A stretch of DNA of 44,901 bases, from positions 1 through 44,901 of the forward strand of contig JANYKS010000031.1 of NCBI GenBank assembly GCA_025358125.1, in the 5' to 3' direction. This document shows positions 33,138 through 40,096 of this stretch, piece by piece (within the stretch, counting starts at the first letter, position 1; each line of letters begins with the position of its first letter). A program made the translations under genes and the position numbers. The notes under the pieces are model-generated. The model saw only the letters and a list, made by a program, of their open reading frames with translations. It made no database searches and was not told the origin of the DNA. The stretch is from Actinomycetes bacterium. Its GTDB lineage: Bacteria > Actinomycetota > Acidimicrobiia > Acidimicrobiales > Ilumatobacteraceae.

Positions 33138-33674
33138 TCAGAACGTGCTGGAGCGCTCGGTGCTGTCCTCGAAGTCGCCGGCCGAGCGGCGCAGTTCGGC
33201 GAGGCCGTCGAACAATTCCTGGACGCGGCCGTCGCCGACGCCTGGCTGGCTGAACACGGCTGCGTTCAGCGCCTCGCTGGCCCGCTTCGCCAATCGCCGG
33301 CCCTGAGGCGTGATCGCAGCGAGCGTTGTCCGCTGATCGGTGGGATGACGCTCGCGGCGCACGAGCGCGTGCTGCTCGAGGCGGTCGATCACGTTCGTCA
33401 CGCTGGCCGGGTGCACCTGCAGCCGCTCACCGATCTTGCCGAGCGGGAGCTTGCCCCTGCTGGAAAAGACGAGCAGCATCAGCGCCTCGTAGCGGGCGAA
33501 CGTCAGCTCGAACGGTGACAGCGCCTCATCCACCCTCGCGAGCAGTATCTGGTGGGCGCGCATCACCGAGGTGACGAGCGCCATGCCCTCGGCGGCTTCG
33601 CCCCAATCGGCGTTGGACCAGTTCCGCCGCGCCTCCGCGATCGGATCGAACGGGAGGGTCGGTCGTCGGGCCAC
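33138..33674 (-). CDS. MarR family regulator, divergent from icmF
   Basis: A 178-aa MarR-type regulator. The winged helix spans residues about 62-125: FARYEALMLLVFSSRGKLPLGKIGERLQVHPASVTNVIDRLEQHALVRRERHPTDQRTTLAAIT, which includes the DxR wing. The GTG at 33674 is favoured by TATGGT 6 bases upstream. The protein then begins VARRPTLPFDPIAEARRNW, a sensible first helix; the longer upstream frame crosses the icmF promoter. Its start is 60 bp from that of icmF, and a dyad typical of MarR sites lies between. It probably represses icmF and responds to an acyl-CoA or carboxylic acid (inference). Confidence 0.9.
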   Translation of the reverse strand: MARRPTLPFDPIAEARRNWSNADWGEAAEGMALVTSVMRAHQILLARVDEALSPFELTFARYEALMLLVFSSRGKLPLGKIGERLQVHPASVTNVIDRLEQHALVRRERHPTDQRTTLAAITPQGRRLAKRASEALNAAVFSQPGVGDGRVQELFDGLAELRRSAGDFEDSTERSSTF

Positions 33675-33680
33675 GGCCCG

Positions 33681-33686
33681 ACCATA
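33681..33686 (-). promoter_or_regulatory. -10 box of the leaderless marR gene
   Basis: TATGGT on the minus strand, 6 bases before the GTG at 33674. Confidence 0.5.
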
Positions 33687-33698
33687 GCGTGCCGGGGG

Positions 33699-33727
33699 TT
33701 TACAATAGTTTGAAGTCAAAGTAATAT
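33699..33727 (+). promoter_or_regulatory. icmF promoter, -35 and -10
   Basis: TTTACA (33699-33704) and TAATAT (33722-33727) are separated by exactly 17 bp, and the ATG follows 7 bases later. It is the most consensus-like promoter in the window and drives a leaderless mRNA. Confidence 0.7.
33704..33725. promoter_or_regulatory. candidate MarR operator inside the icmF promoter
   Basis: AATAGTTTGA-AG-TCAAAGTAAT is a 22-bp dyad, 8 of 10 positions symmetric, with the core TTTGA/TCAAA. It fills the gap between the -35 and -10 boxes, so a bound repressor would exclude RNA polymerase. Confidence 0.6.
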
Positions 33728-33734
33728 TTGGGGC

Positions 33735-36700
33735 ATGAGCGACAACAAGAGCCCGGATGCCACAGCTCGGGGCACAGGGGCGGGCACAGCTCGGGGCGCA
33801 AGGCAGGTAACAGGGCCGGGAACAGGGCCGGGCACAAGGCCGGGCACAGATCACGGTCTGCACCGGCCGCAGAACCCGGTTCGGTTCGTCACAGCGGCCA
33901 GCCTGTTCGACGGCCACGACGCATCGATCAACATCATGCGCCGCATCCTCCAGTCCCAGGGTGCCGAGGTGATCCACCTCGGGCACAACCGTTCGGTCGA
34001 CGAAGTCGTGCGGGCCGCGGTCCAAGAGGACGTGCAAGGTCTCGCCGTGAGCTCGTATCAGGGCGGCCACATCGAGTACTTCAAGTACCTCCTCGATCTG
34101 CTCCGCGCCCAGGGCTGCGGCCATGTCCGCGTCTACGGCGGTGGTGGCGGCGTCATCACTCCCGACGAGATCGATGACCTTCACCGCTACGGCGTCGCCC
34201 ACATCTTCTCCCCCCAGGACGGCCAACAACTCGGTCTGGCGCGGATGGTCAACACGATGATCGCGGCGTGTGACTATCCGATCAACGCCGACCGCGCGGT
34301 CGACATCGAAGCGTTGTTGTCCGGCTCCGACCAGGAACTCGCGCGGGTGATCTCACGGCTCGAGTGCGGTGCGGTCGACGATGGCTTGATCACGGAGCTG
34401 CGCAGCGCCGGCAACCGCCGGCAGGTGCCTGTGCTCGGTATCACCGGTACCGGCGGATCCGGCAAGTCGTCGCTGACGGACGAACTCCTGCGCCGGTTCC
34501 GGCTCGATCAGGCCGACAAGCTGCGCATCGCCGTCGTCGCCGTCGACCCGACCCGTCGCCGCGGTGGTGGCGCGCTGCTCGGCGACCGGATCCGGATGAA
34601 CGCGATCGACAGCCCGCAGGTGTTCTTCCGCTCGCTCGCCACCCGCTCCGCCGCAAGCGAGGTGCCGGCCGCGCTCGACCTCGTGATCCTCGCCGCGAAG
34701 GCATGGGGTGCAGATGTCGTCATGGTCGAAACGCCCGGTATCGGTCAGGGCAACGCTGCGATCGTGCCGTTCGTCGATGTGCCGCTGTACGTGATGACCC
34801 CCGAATTCGGCGCCGCGTCGCAGCTCGAGAAGATCGACATGCTCGACTTCGCCGAGGTCGTCGCGATCAACAAGTTCGAGCGGCGGGGAGCCGAAGACGC
34901 GCTGCGCGACGTGCGCCGCCAGTTGGCCCGCAACCGCGAGCTGTTCCACGTCGATCTCGCGGACCTCCCGGTGTTCGGCACCGTCGCCGCACGCTTCAAC
35001 GACGACGGTGTCACCGCGTTGTATCAGCACGTGCGCGAGCGGCTCCGCGCCCACGGTCTCGTGACGAACGAGGGGATGCTCCCGCTGGTGGCGTCGAAGT
35101 CGTCGACAGGCATCGGTGTCATCGTGCCGCCAGCCCGGCAGCGCTATCTCGCCGAGATCGCCGAGACCGTCCGCCACTATCACGCGGACACCGACGTGCA
35201 GGCGGGCGTGGCCCGCCAGGTGCAGCAGCTGTCCGTGACTGCAGCGCTGCTCGAGGCGGACGGCCGCGACAAGACCGACGTCGAAACGCTCCGCTCCGAC
35301 GCCGCGACGCGGCTCGACGGTTCGGTTGCTGCTGCGCTCGAGGCCTGGCCGGCACGGCGGGCCGAGCTGACCGCAGCCGATCGACCGGCGCGCGAGTCGC
35401 TGTCGGGCACCCTTATCCCGAAGCTGGCGGTGCCCCGGTTCGAGGATCACGGCGAACTCGTTCGCTGGTTGCGCAGCGAGAACCTTCCCGGCTACTTCCC
35501 GTTCACGGCCGGTGTGTTCCCGTTCAAGCGCGAGGGTGAAGACCCGGCCAGGATGTTTGCCGGCGAGGGTGGCCCGACCCGCACCAATCGTCGTTTCCGA
35601 TTGCTGTCGCAGGGCCAGCCGGCGACGCGCCTGTCGACCGCGTTCGATTCGGTCACGCTGTACGGATTCGACCCGGATGAGCGCCCAGACATCTACGGCA
35701 AGGTCGGCAACTCAGGCGTGTCGATCGCGACGCTCGACGACATGAAGGCGCTCTACGACGGATTCGATCTGTGTGACCCGACGACGTCGGTGTCGATGAC
35801 GATCAACGGGCCGGCGCCGACGATCTTGGCGATGTTCCTCAACGCCGCGATCGATCAGCAGCTCGACCTCTTTGCGGCCGACAACGACCGCCGGCCGACC
35901 GATGAGGAAGCAGCGACGATCCGGGCGGAGACCCTGTCGACGGTGCGGGGAACGGTGCAGGCCGACATTCTCAAAGAGGATCAGGGCCAGAACACCTGCA
36001 TCTTTTCGACCGAGTTCTCGCTCGGCGTGATGGCCGACATTGCCGAGTGGTTCATCGAGCACGAGGTCCGCAACTTCTACTCGGTGTCGATCTCCGGATA
36101 TCACATCGCCGAGGCCGGCGCGAACCCGATCAGCCAGCTCGCGTTCACGCTCGCCAACGGTTTCACCTATGTCGAGGCGTATCTCGCCCGCGGGATGCGG
36201 GTCGACGACTTCGCGCCGAATCTCAGCTTCTTCTTCTCCAACGGGATGGACCCGGAGTACACGGTTCTCGGGCGGGTGGCGCGTCGGATCTGGTCCGTTG
36301 CAATGCGCGACCGGTTCGCCGCCAACGAGCGCTCGCAGAAGTTGAAGTATCACGTCCAGACGAGTGGCCGCTCGCTGCATGCGCAGGAGATGGCGTTCAA
36401 CGACATTCGCACGACGTTGCAGGCGCTGTGCGCGATCTACGACAACGCAAACAGCCTGCACACGAACGCCTACGACGAAGCCGTCACCACCCCGACCGCC
36501 GAGTCCGTCCGGCGGGCGCTTGCGATCCAACTCGTCATCAACCGAGAATGGGGCCTGGCGATGAACGAGAACCCGCTGCAGGGCAGTTTCATCGTCGAAG
36601 AGCTCACCGATCTCGTCGAGACGGCGGTGCTCGCCGAGCTGGACCGGATCTCCGAGCGGGGCGGCGTCCTCGGCGCGATGGAAACCGGATACCAGCGCGG

Positions 36701-37046
36701 TCGGATCCAGGACGAGTCGATGCTCTACGAGCAGCGCAAGCACGACGGCACGTTGCCGATCATCGGGGTCAACACGTTCCTCGATCCTGCTCGCTCGAGC
36801 GTGCAGGCCACGGTCGAGCTGGCTCGCTCCGACGACAGCGAGAAGCAGGATCAGATCGAGCGCCTCCACCGGTTCCAGTCGGCCCACGCCACCGAGCGAC
36901 CGGCCGCGCTCGAGCGTCTCCGCGAAACGGCGCTCGCCGGCGAGAACCTGTTCGGAGTGCTGATGGATGCGGTCCGTAGCTGCACCCTCGGCGAGATCAC
37001 CGAGGCCTTGTTCGACGTCGGTGGTCGCTACCGCCGCAACGTCTAG
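33735..37046 (+). CDS. icmF: fused isobutyryl-CoA mutase IcmF (adenosylcobalamin-dependent, with G-protein chaperone domain)
   Basis: A 1103-aa fusion that interconverts isobutyryl-CoA and n-butyryl-CoA with coenzyme B12. In order: a repetitive 47-residue extension; the B12-binding domain (FDGHDASINIMRRIL, with lower-ligand His61); a MeaI-like GTPase (P-loop GTGGSGKS with Lys244, VVAVDPTRRRGGGALLGDRIRMN, VVMVETPGIGQGN, AINKFERRG); and the mutase barrel (NFYSVSISGYHIAEAGANPISQLAFTLANGF, SFFFSNGMDPEYTVLGRVARRIW). Residues PISQLAFTLANGF distinguish it from methylmalonyl-CoA mutase. The ATG at 33735 is set by the promoter. It is probably used in valine, branched fatty acid or butyrate carbon flow. 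The N-terminus has 12-bp tandem DNA repeats giving a Gly/Thr/Pro-rich tail absent from most relatives. Confidence 0.95.
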   Translation: MSDNKSPDATARGTGAGTARGARQVTGPGTGPGTRPGTDHGLHRPQNPVRFVTAASLFDGHDASINIMRRILQSQGAEVIHLGHNRSVDEVVRAAVQEDVQGLAVSSYQGGHIEYFKYLLDLLRAQGCGHVRVYGGGGGVITPDEIDDLHRYGVAHIFSPQDGQQLGLARMVNTMIAACDYPINADRAVDIEALLSGSDQELARVISRLECGAVDDGLITELRSAGNRRQVPVLGITGTGGSGKSSLTDELLRRFRLDQADKLRIAVVAVDPTRRRGGGALLGDRIRMNAIDSPQVFFRSLATRSAASEVPAALDLVILAAKAWGADVVMVETPGIGQGNAAIVPFVDVPLYVMTPEFGAASQLEKIDMLDFAEVVAINKFERRGAEDALRDVRRQLARNRELFHVDLADLPVFGTVAARFNDDGVTALYQHVRERLRAHGLVTNEGMLPLVASKSSTGIGVIVPPARQRYLAEIAETVRHYHADTDVQAGVARQVQQLSVTAALLEADGRDKTDVETLRSDAATRLDGSVAAALEAWPARRAELTAADRPARESLSGTLIPKLAVPRFEDHGELVRWLRSENLPGYFPFTAGVFPFKREGEDPARMFAGEGGPTRTNRRFRLLSQGQPATRLSTAFDSVTLYGFDPDERPDIYGKVGNSGVSIATLDDMKALYDGFDLCDPTTSVSMTINGPAPTILAMFLNAAIDQQLDLFAADNDRRPTDEEAATIRAETLSTVRGTVQADILKEDQGQNTCIFSTEFSLGVMADIAEWFIEHEVRNFYSVSISGYHIAEAGANPISQLAFTLANGFTYVEAYLARGMRVDDFAPNLSFFFSNGMDPEYTVLGRVARRIWSVAMRDRFAANERSQKLKYHVQTSGRSLHAQEMAFNDIRTTLQALCAIYDNANSLHTNAYDEAVTTPTAESVRRALAIQLVINREWGLAMNENPLQGSFIVEELTDLVETAVLAELDRISERGGVLGAMETGYQRGRIQDESMLYEQRKHDGTLPIIGVNTFLDPARSSVQATVELARSDDSEKQDQIERLHRFQSAHATERPAALERLRETALAGENLFGVLMDAVRSCTLGEITEALFDVGGRYRRNV
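33809..33856 (+). repeat. 12-bp tandem repeat in the icmF 5' end
   Basis: Two exact AACAGGGCCGGG units (33809-33820, 33821-33832), then CACAAGGCCGGG and a decayed CACAGATCACGG. They encode the low-complexity TGPGTGPGTRPGT part of the N-terminal tail. Confidence 0.85.
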
Positions 37047-37071
37047 CCCGATCTCGTCGCGTTACAGGATC

Positions 37072-37107
37072 TGGAGCACCGGGCACGCCGACCGTTCACG
37101 CTCCAGC
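37072..37107. terminator. possible hairpin between icmF and the dodecin gene
   Basis: CTGGAGC (37072-37078) can pair with GCTCCAG (37101-37107) across a 22-base loop in the convergent gap 37047-37149. There is no T-run, so terminator function is uncertain. Confidence 0.25.
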
Positions 37108-37149
37108 GCTCGACGCGACACACGGACCTGGTGCTGAATGAGTCCGGCC

Positions 37150-37365
37150 TCAGCCTCGGGAGGTTTGCTTGTAGCTGAGCCGGAGCTTGGTGCGATAGGC
37201 GATGATCTCGCCGTTCTCGATCAGCACGTCCATCTCGACAACCTCCGCGACCCGCAAGTCTGGATACGACTTGGCCGCCTCGCGAACCGCGTTCTGCGCA
37301 GCGACTTCCCACGAATCGCTACTCGAACCGATCAGTTCGATCACCTGGTACACGCTGTCGCTCAT
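37150..37365 (-). CDS. dodecin (Rv0379/calcium-dodecin-like subgroup)
   Basis: A 71-aa dodecin, a small protein that forms hollow dodecamers storing flavin, CoA or metal. The fold pattern is clear: YQVIELIGSSS, SWEVAAQNAVREAAKSY, LRVAEVVEMDVLIENGEI, AYRTKLRLSYK. It lacks the Trp and Gln that sandwich flavins in classical bacterial dodecins (LRVAEV and AYRTK stand where WFEV and HYQVT are usual). This resembles the M. tuberculosis Rv0379 type, so flavin binding is doubtful. The ATG at 37365 has AAGGAG seven bases upstream and overlaps the stop of the acyltransferase gene by one base, so it is translationally coupled to that gene. Confidence 0.88.
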   Translation of the reverse strand: MSDSVYQVIELIGSSSDSWEVAAQNAVREAAKSYPDLRVAEVVEMDVLIENGEIIAYRTKLRLSYKQTSRG

Positions 37366-38306
37366 CAGTTGGCTCCTTGGAGATGGTGGCATTTCACGGA
37401 TATGGCGAGTTCCGCTGTGAAGCGGATCGACCCGCTTGGTTCGAGATCACAGGTCAGTCGCCGGACTTCCCCGACGCGCGCATCATCGAAACGCCCGCAC
37501 GCCTCGCCGACCGCGAAGCGCGCCGCCTGGCCCCACGATGTGCCCCGGCCGGCCATGTTGCGTACTTCGTAGACGCTCTCGCTGCCACCGCGGATGAGGG
37601 GCGACTCGTCGCTCGCGAAGTCGTCGGATGTCGGGCGCCCACAGAGTTGGCGAACGGCTTCCATCAAGTCGCCGGTGAGTTGCCGACGGCGCCGCCGCGC
37701 CGGCCCGCCGTAGGCCGTTGGATCGAGCGGGGGCCCGAAATGGATCTCGGCCCCCCGGTACGGACGCGGTACCCGCTTGCCGATCGGCTGGATACGGTCG
37801 GTGCCGACCAGGCCGACCGGCACGATCATTGCGCCGGTCATCAGCGCGAGTTGGGCGACGCCGGTGTGGCCCCTGTGGAGCAGGCCGTCGCGCGAGCGGG
37901 TGCCTTCCGGATAGATGCCGAGAACGTGGCCCTTGGCGAGCGCATCGGCCGCCACGCCGAGCGCAGTCATGGCCTGGCGGGCGGCGGCGCGGTCGATCGG
38001 GATCAGGCCGAGAGCTGGGAACAGCCGGCGTGTCGTCCATGAGTCCATGTATTCGGCCTTGCCGACGAAGAACGTCTTGCGCGGGACCGACAGCATCAGC
38101 GCAACCGTGTCGAAGAACGAGATGTGGTTCGCGGCAACGATCACCGGGCCACTCGGGGGGAGGTACTCGGCGCCATAGACGCGCACCGGCGTCAGGGCTC
38201 GGCACAACGGTCCGGCGGCGCCGCGAACGATCCGGTACAAGCGCTCGTCGGTCAACGCCGACGAGACCCGGGAGGTGATGTTCGGGAGCCGCACACGGCG
38301 CAGCAT
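37365..38306 (-). CDS. PlsC-type acyltransferase with C-terminal dodecin-like domain
   Basis: A 313-aa protein. Residues 1-230 are a 1-acylglycerol-3-phosphate acyltransferase-like domain with the catalytic H(X)4D motif (NHISFFD, His61 and Asp66) and the phosphate-binding YPEGTRSRDG (132-141); such enzymes acylate lysophosphatidate or other acceptors at the membrane. After a short linker, residues 244-308 (SVYEVRNMAGRGTSW, AARFAVGEACGRF, ARVGEV, AELAISVK) align along their length with the dodecin encoded next, roughly a third identical by eye. I chose the ATG at 38306 (MLRRVRLPN); a longer frame to 38408 lacks support. The fusion is not one I know. Domain calls are strong; the joint function is inferred. 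Confidence 0.88.
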   Translation of the reverse strand: MLRRVRLPNITSRVSSALTDERLYRIVRGAAGPLCRALTPVRVYGAEYLPPSGPVIVAANHISFFDTVALMLSVPRKTFFVGKAEYMDSWTTRRLFPALGLIPIDRAAARQAMTALGVAADALAKGHVLGIYPEGTRSRDGLLHRGHTGVAQLALMTGAMIVPVGLVGTDRIQPIGKRVPRPYRGAEIHFGPPLDPTAYGGPARRRRRQLTGDLMEAVRQLCGRPTSDDFASDESPLIRGGSESVYEVRNMAGRGTSWGQAARFAVGEACGRFDDARVGEVRRLTCDLEPSGSIRFTAELAISVKCHHLQGAN

Positions 38307-38431
38307 ATGCGGGATCGGGATCAGCCGGGAAGGCTGACGTCCGCTGCAGAATGAATGGGGTTCGGTTATGCTTCCGCCCGAGTCCGGGTGCCGAACTGTC
38401 GGGATCATCCCCCACGCTTCCGTCCGGTCCC

Positions 38432-38506
38432 GCGCCTCTAGCTCAATGGTAGAGCAGTGGACTTTTAATCCATTGGTTCAGGGTTCGAGCCCCTGGGGGC
38501 GCACCA
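38432..38506 (+). tRNA. tRNA-Lys (anticodon TTT), CCA encoded
   Basis: A complete cloverleaf: acceptor stem GCGCCTC with GGGGCGC (one G-T pair), D arm AGCTCAATGGTAGAGC, anticodon loop CTTTTAA with TTT, T arm with GGTTCGAGCC, discriminator A and an encoded CCA at 38504-38506. UUU reads lysine codons. No repeat of its 3' end was found downstream, so there is no direct evidence of an integrated element in the window. Confidence 0.97.
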
Positions 38507-38765
38507 TTCAGAGGGTATATCTATTCGGATGGGTTCACGGACTCATGGGATATGCGAGCGCCTGGGCAACCGTGACATGCTGCTTCGGGGGCGCCGCCGG
38601 TTGTGAAAGATCGTCGACGCGCATCGGGTGCTCGCCGCATCCGAGGTGGCGTCCGGACTTCTGCCTGACACCCGGCATGCCGGCGGTCATGTTTCGACGG
38701 CTCCTGCAGTAAATCTGGTAGAGTTGATAGCCAAGTGGTTATCAAGTGGATCGAGAGGTGTTGCG
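38507..38765. other. gap between tRNA-Lys and the XRE gene
   Basis: These 259 bp hold no convincing gene; the open frames present give Cys/Arg-rich non-protein-like translations. The last 50 bp contain the promoter and operator of the XRE gene. TAGAGT at 38719-38724 is the likely -10 box, which would give a leader of about 35 bases with GAGAGG before the ATG. Confidence 0.5.
38724..38745. promoter_or_regulatory. candidate operator of the XRE regulator
   Basis: TTGATAGCCA-AG-TGGTTATCAA is a 22-bp dyad with 9 of 10 positions symmetric. It overlaps the expected transcription start, 20 bp before the ATG, as in autoregulated toxin-antitoxin operons. Confidence 0.6.
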
Positions 38766-39341
38766 ATGGTTTCGTCAGCGGCCAGGATTCTCAGCAACGC
38801 TCGGCGGGTCAGCGGCCTTTCCCAACGAGAACTCGCCACGCGCGCCCGGACGCAGCAGCCTGTAGTCGCTCGCACGGAGTCATCTGCCCGTGACGTCACC
38901 TGCGAAACGTTGGACAGGCTTCTTCGCCCGACCGGCTACCGCCTCACGGCGATACCAACACGGTCATGGACGGCGGCTGAGGCTGCGGGCGCGATTCGTG
39001 CTCACCTCCGTGCCGACAACGAAGACGGCGCATATCGCGATGTCATCCAATTCAACGACGATCTCGCCCGCGAACACGGTGCTGTGAGAGTCGCAGTAGT
39101 CGTCGCCCCGCCAGAACGCACCGGCGACGACCGATACGACGCCATCCTGGCGGCACTCGTGGAATTTCGCCTGAATGAAGAACGCCTCCCGTTGCCGACC
39201 TGGACGGCGGGGCATTCGCTCGTCGAGCGTTGGTTCGTCGACACGAATTCCGTCGATGATCCTGCAACAGTTGACGCGACACCAGAGCCGTTCCGTCGGC
39301 GCGGCGTGATCATCGACGCCGTCGAACTCGCGAGCGTTTGA
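38766..39341 (+). CDS. XRE-type helix-turn-helix protein, antitoxin-like
   Basis: A 191-aa protein. Residues about 5-60 are an XRE helix-turn-helix (AARILSNARRVSGLSQRELATRARTQQPVVARTESSARDVTCETLDRLLRPTGYRL). The rest is a domain I do not recognise (TAAEAAGAIRAHLRADNEDGAYRDVIQFNDDL, then LPTWTAGHSLVERWFVDTN). Its stop overlaps the next start by one base (TGATG). The order regulator then nucleotidyltransferase matches two-gene systems in which an XRE/antitoxin protein is coupled to an AbiEii-like or DUF6036-like toxin. The ATG at 38766 has GAGAGG seven bases upstream. A perfect-looking operator precedes it, which suggests autoregulation. Confidence 0.8.
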   Translation: MVSSAARILSNARRVSGLSQRELATRARTQQPVVARTESSARDVTCETLDRLLRPTGYRLTAIPTRSWTAAEAAGAIRAHLRADNEDGAYRDVIQFNDDLAREHGAVRVAVVVAPPERTGDDRYDAILAALVEFRLNEERLPLPTWTAGHSLVERWFVDTNSVDDPATVDATPEPFRRRGVIIDAVELASV

Positions 39342-39796
39342 TGCGACTCAACCGTGACGACATCATCGCCGGCCTCACGGAGCTTGCGACCCGTATGGAC
39401 GCCGCATCGATCGCTGCGACAATCCATGTCGTCGGCGGATCCGCAATCAGCATCGAATACAACCATCTTCGCGAATCGACGACCGATGTCGATTCATGGC
39501 TGCACGTCCACCACACGCTGGCGGACGCAGTCGATGCCATCGTTCGCGAGATAGCGATCGAAAGGCAGTGGCCCGATGACTGGTTCAACACGAGGGCGAC
39601 CATGTTCTTGCCCGAGTTCGGAGAGCCGTTCACGTGGCGCACTCTCTTCGAGATCGGAGTCGTGCGCATTCTTGTCGCCCCACCCGACGTCCTGCTCGCC
39701 ATGAAACTTCTTGCGGGCAGGGGCCGACGCGACCTTCCGGATCTCGGACCGGAACTTCGTGTGACTGTCGCGGCCAGCACCGCGCAGCGCGCGTAG
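39341..39796 (+). CDS. nucleotidyltransferase-fold protein, toxin-like (DUF6036/AbiEii-like)
   Basis: A 151-aa protein with the minimal nucleotidyltransferase signature: VVGGSAISIEYNHLRESTTDVDSWL holds the GGS motif and the DxD metal pair (Asp-Val-Asp), and LLAMKLLAGRGRRDLPDL holds the downstream conserved Lys and Asp residues. In relatives this fold adds nucleotides to tRNA or other targets and acts as a toxin. After RRDLPDL the translation loses resemblance and ends after 20 more residues, so the C-terminal helix may be truncated or shifted. It is translationally coupled to the XRE gene. Toxin role inferred from pairing and fold. Confidence 0.75.
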   Translation: MRLNRDDIIAGLTELATRMDAASIAATIHVVGGSAISIEYNHLRESTTDVDSWLHVHHTLADAVDAIVREIAIERQWPDDWFNTRATMFLPEFGEPFTWRTLFEIGVVRILVAPPDVLLAMKLLAGRGRRDLPDLGPELRVTVAASTAQRA

Positions 39797-40096
39797 GACG
39801 TCGTCTTTGCGGGCGAACCGAGTCTTTGGCCCATCGGCACCTTCGACGATGCCAGGGTGAGTTCGTGTTTCGTTTCGAGACGATCCGCCGTCCCGTGCGC
39901 GGTGGTGGCGGCCAAGCCGGCTTCGCTGTCCGCTTCCCACCCCGCTTTCGGTGTCCACCATCAGCCCGAACCGGAGATCGCTCATGTGAGGAACCGTTTC
40001 GAGGTCGGCGGTGTCAGTGCATGCGTGCGCGCAAGTGGACCGGAGTTGAGACGGCACAGACATCTGACGCAGGACTCGAGCGCTGACGGTGACGTG
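39797..40096. other. 300-bp gap without a supported gene
   Basis: Open frames on both strands here lack ribosome-binding sites, signal sequences and recognisable protein character. The + frame from 39857 is in phase with the lipoprotein gene, but its added residues look random. No promoter, repeat or hairpin stands out. Confidence 0.4.

Noticed and set aside
35712..36887. 391-codon minus-strand open frame inside icmF
   Set aside because: It lies wholly opposite the conserved mutase domain and its translation is typical antisense high-GC sequence.
39857..40096. Longer N-terminus for the 40-kb lipoprotein
   Set aside because: The added 80 residues would bury the signal peptide internally and have no protein-like pattern.
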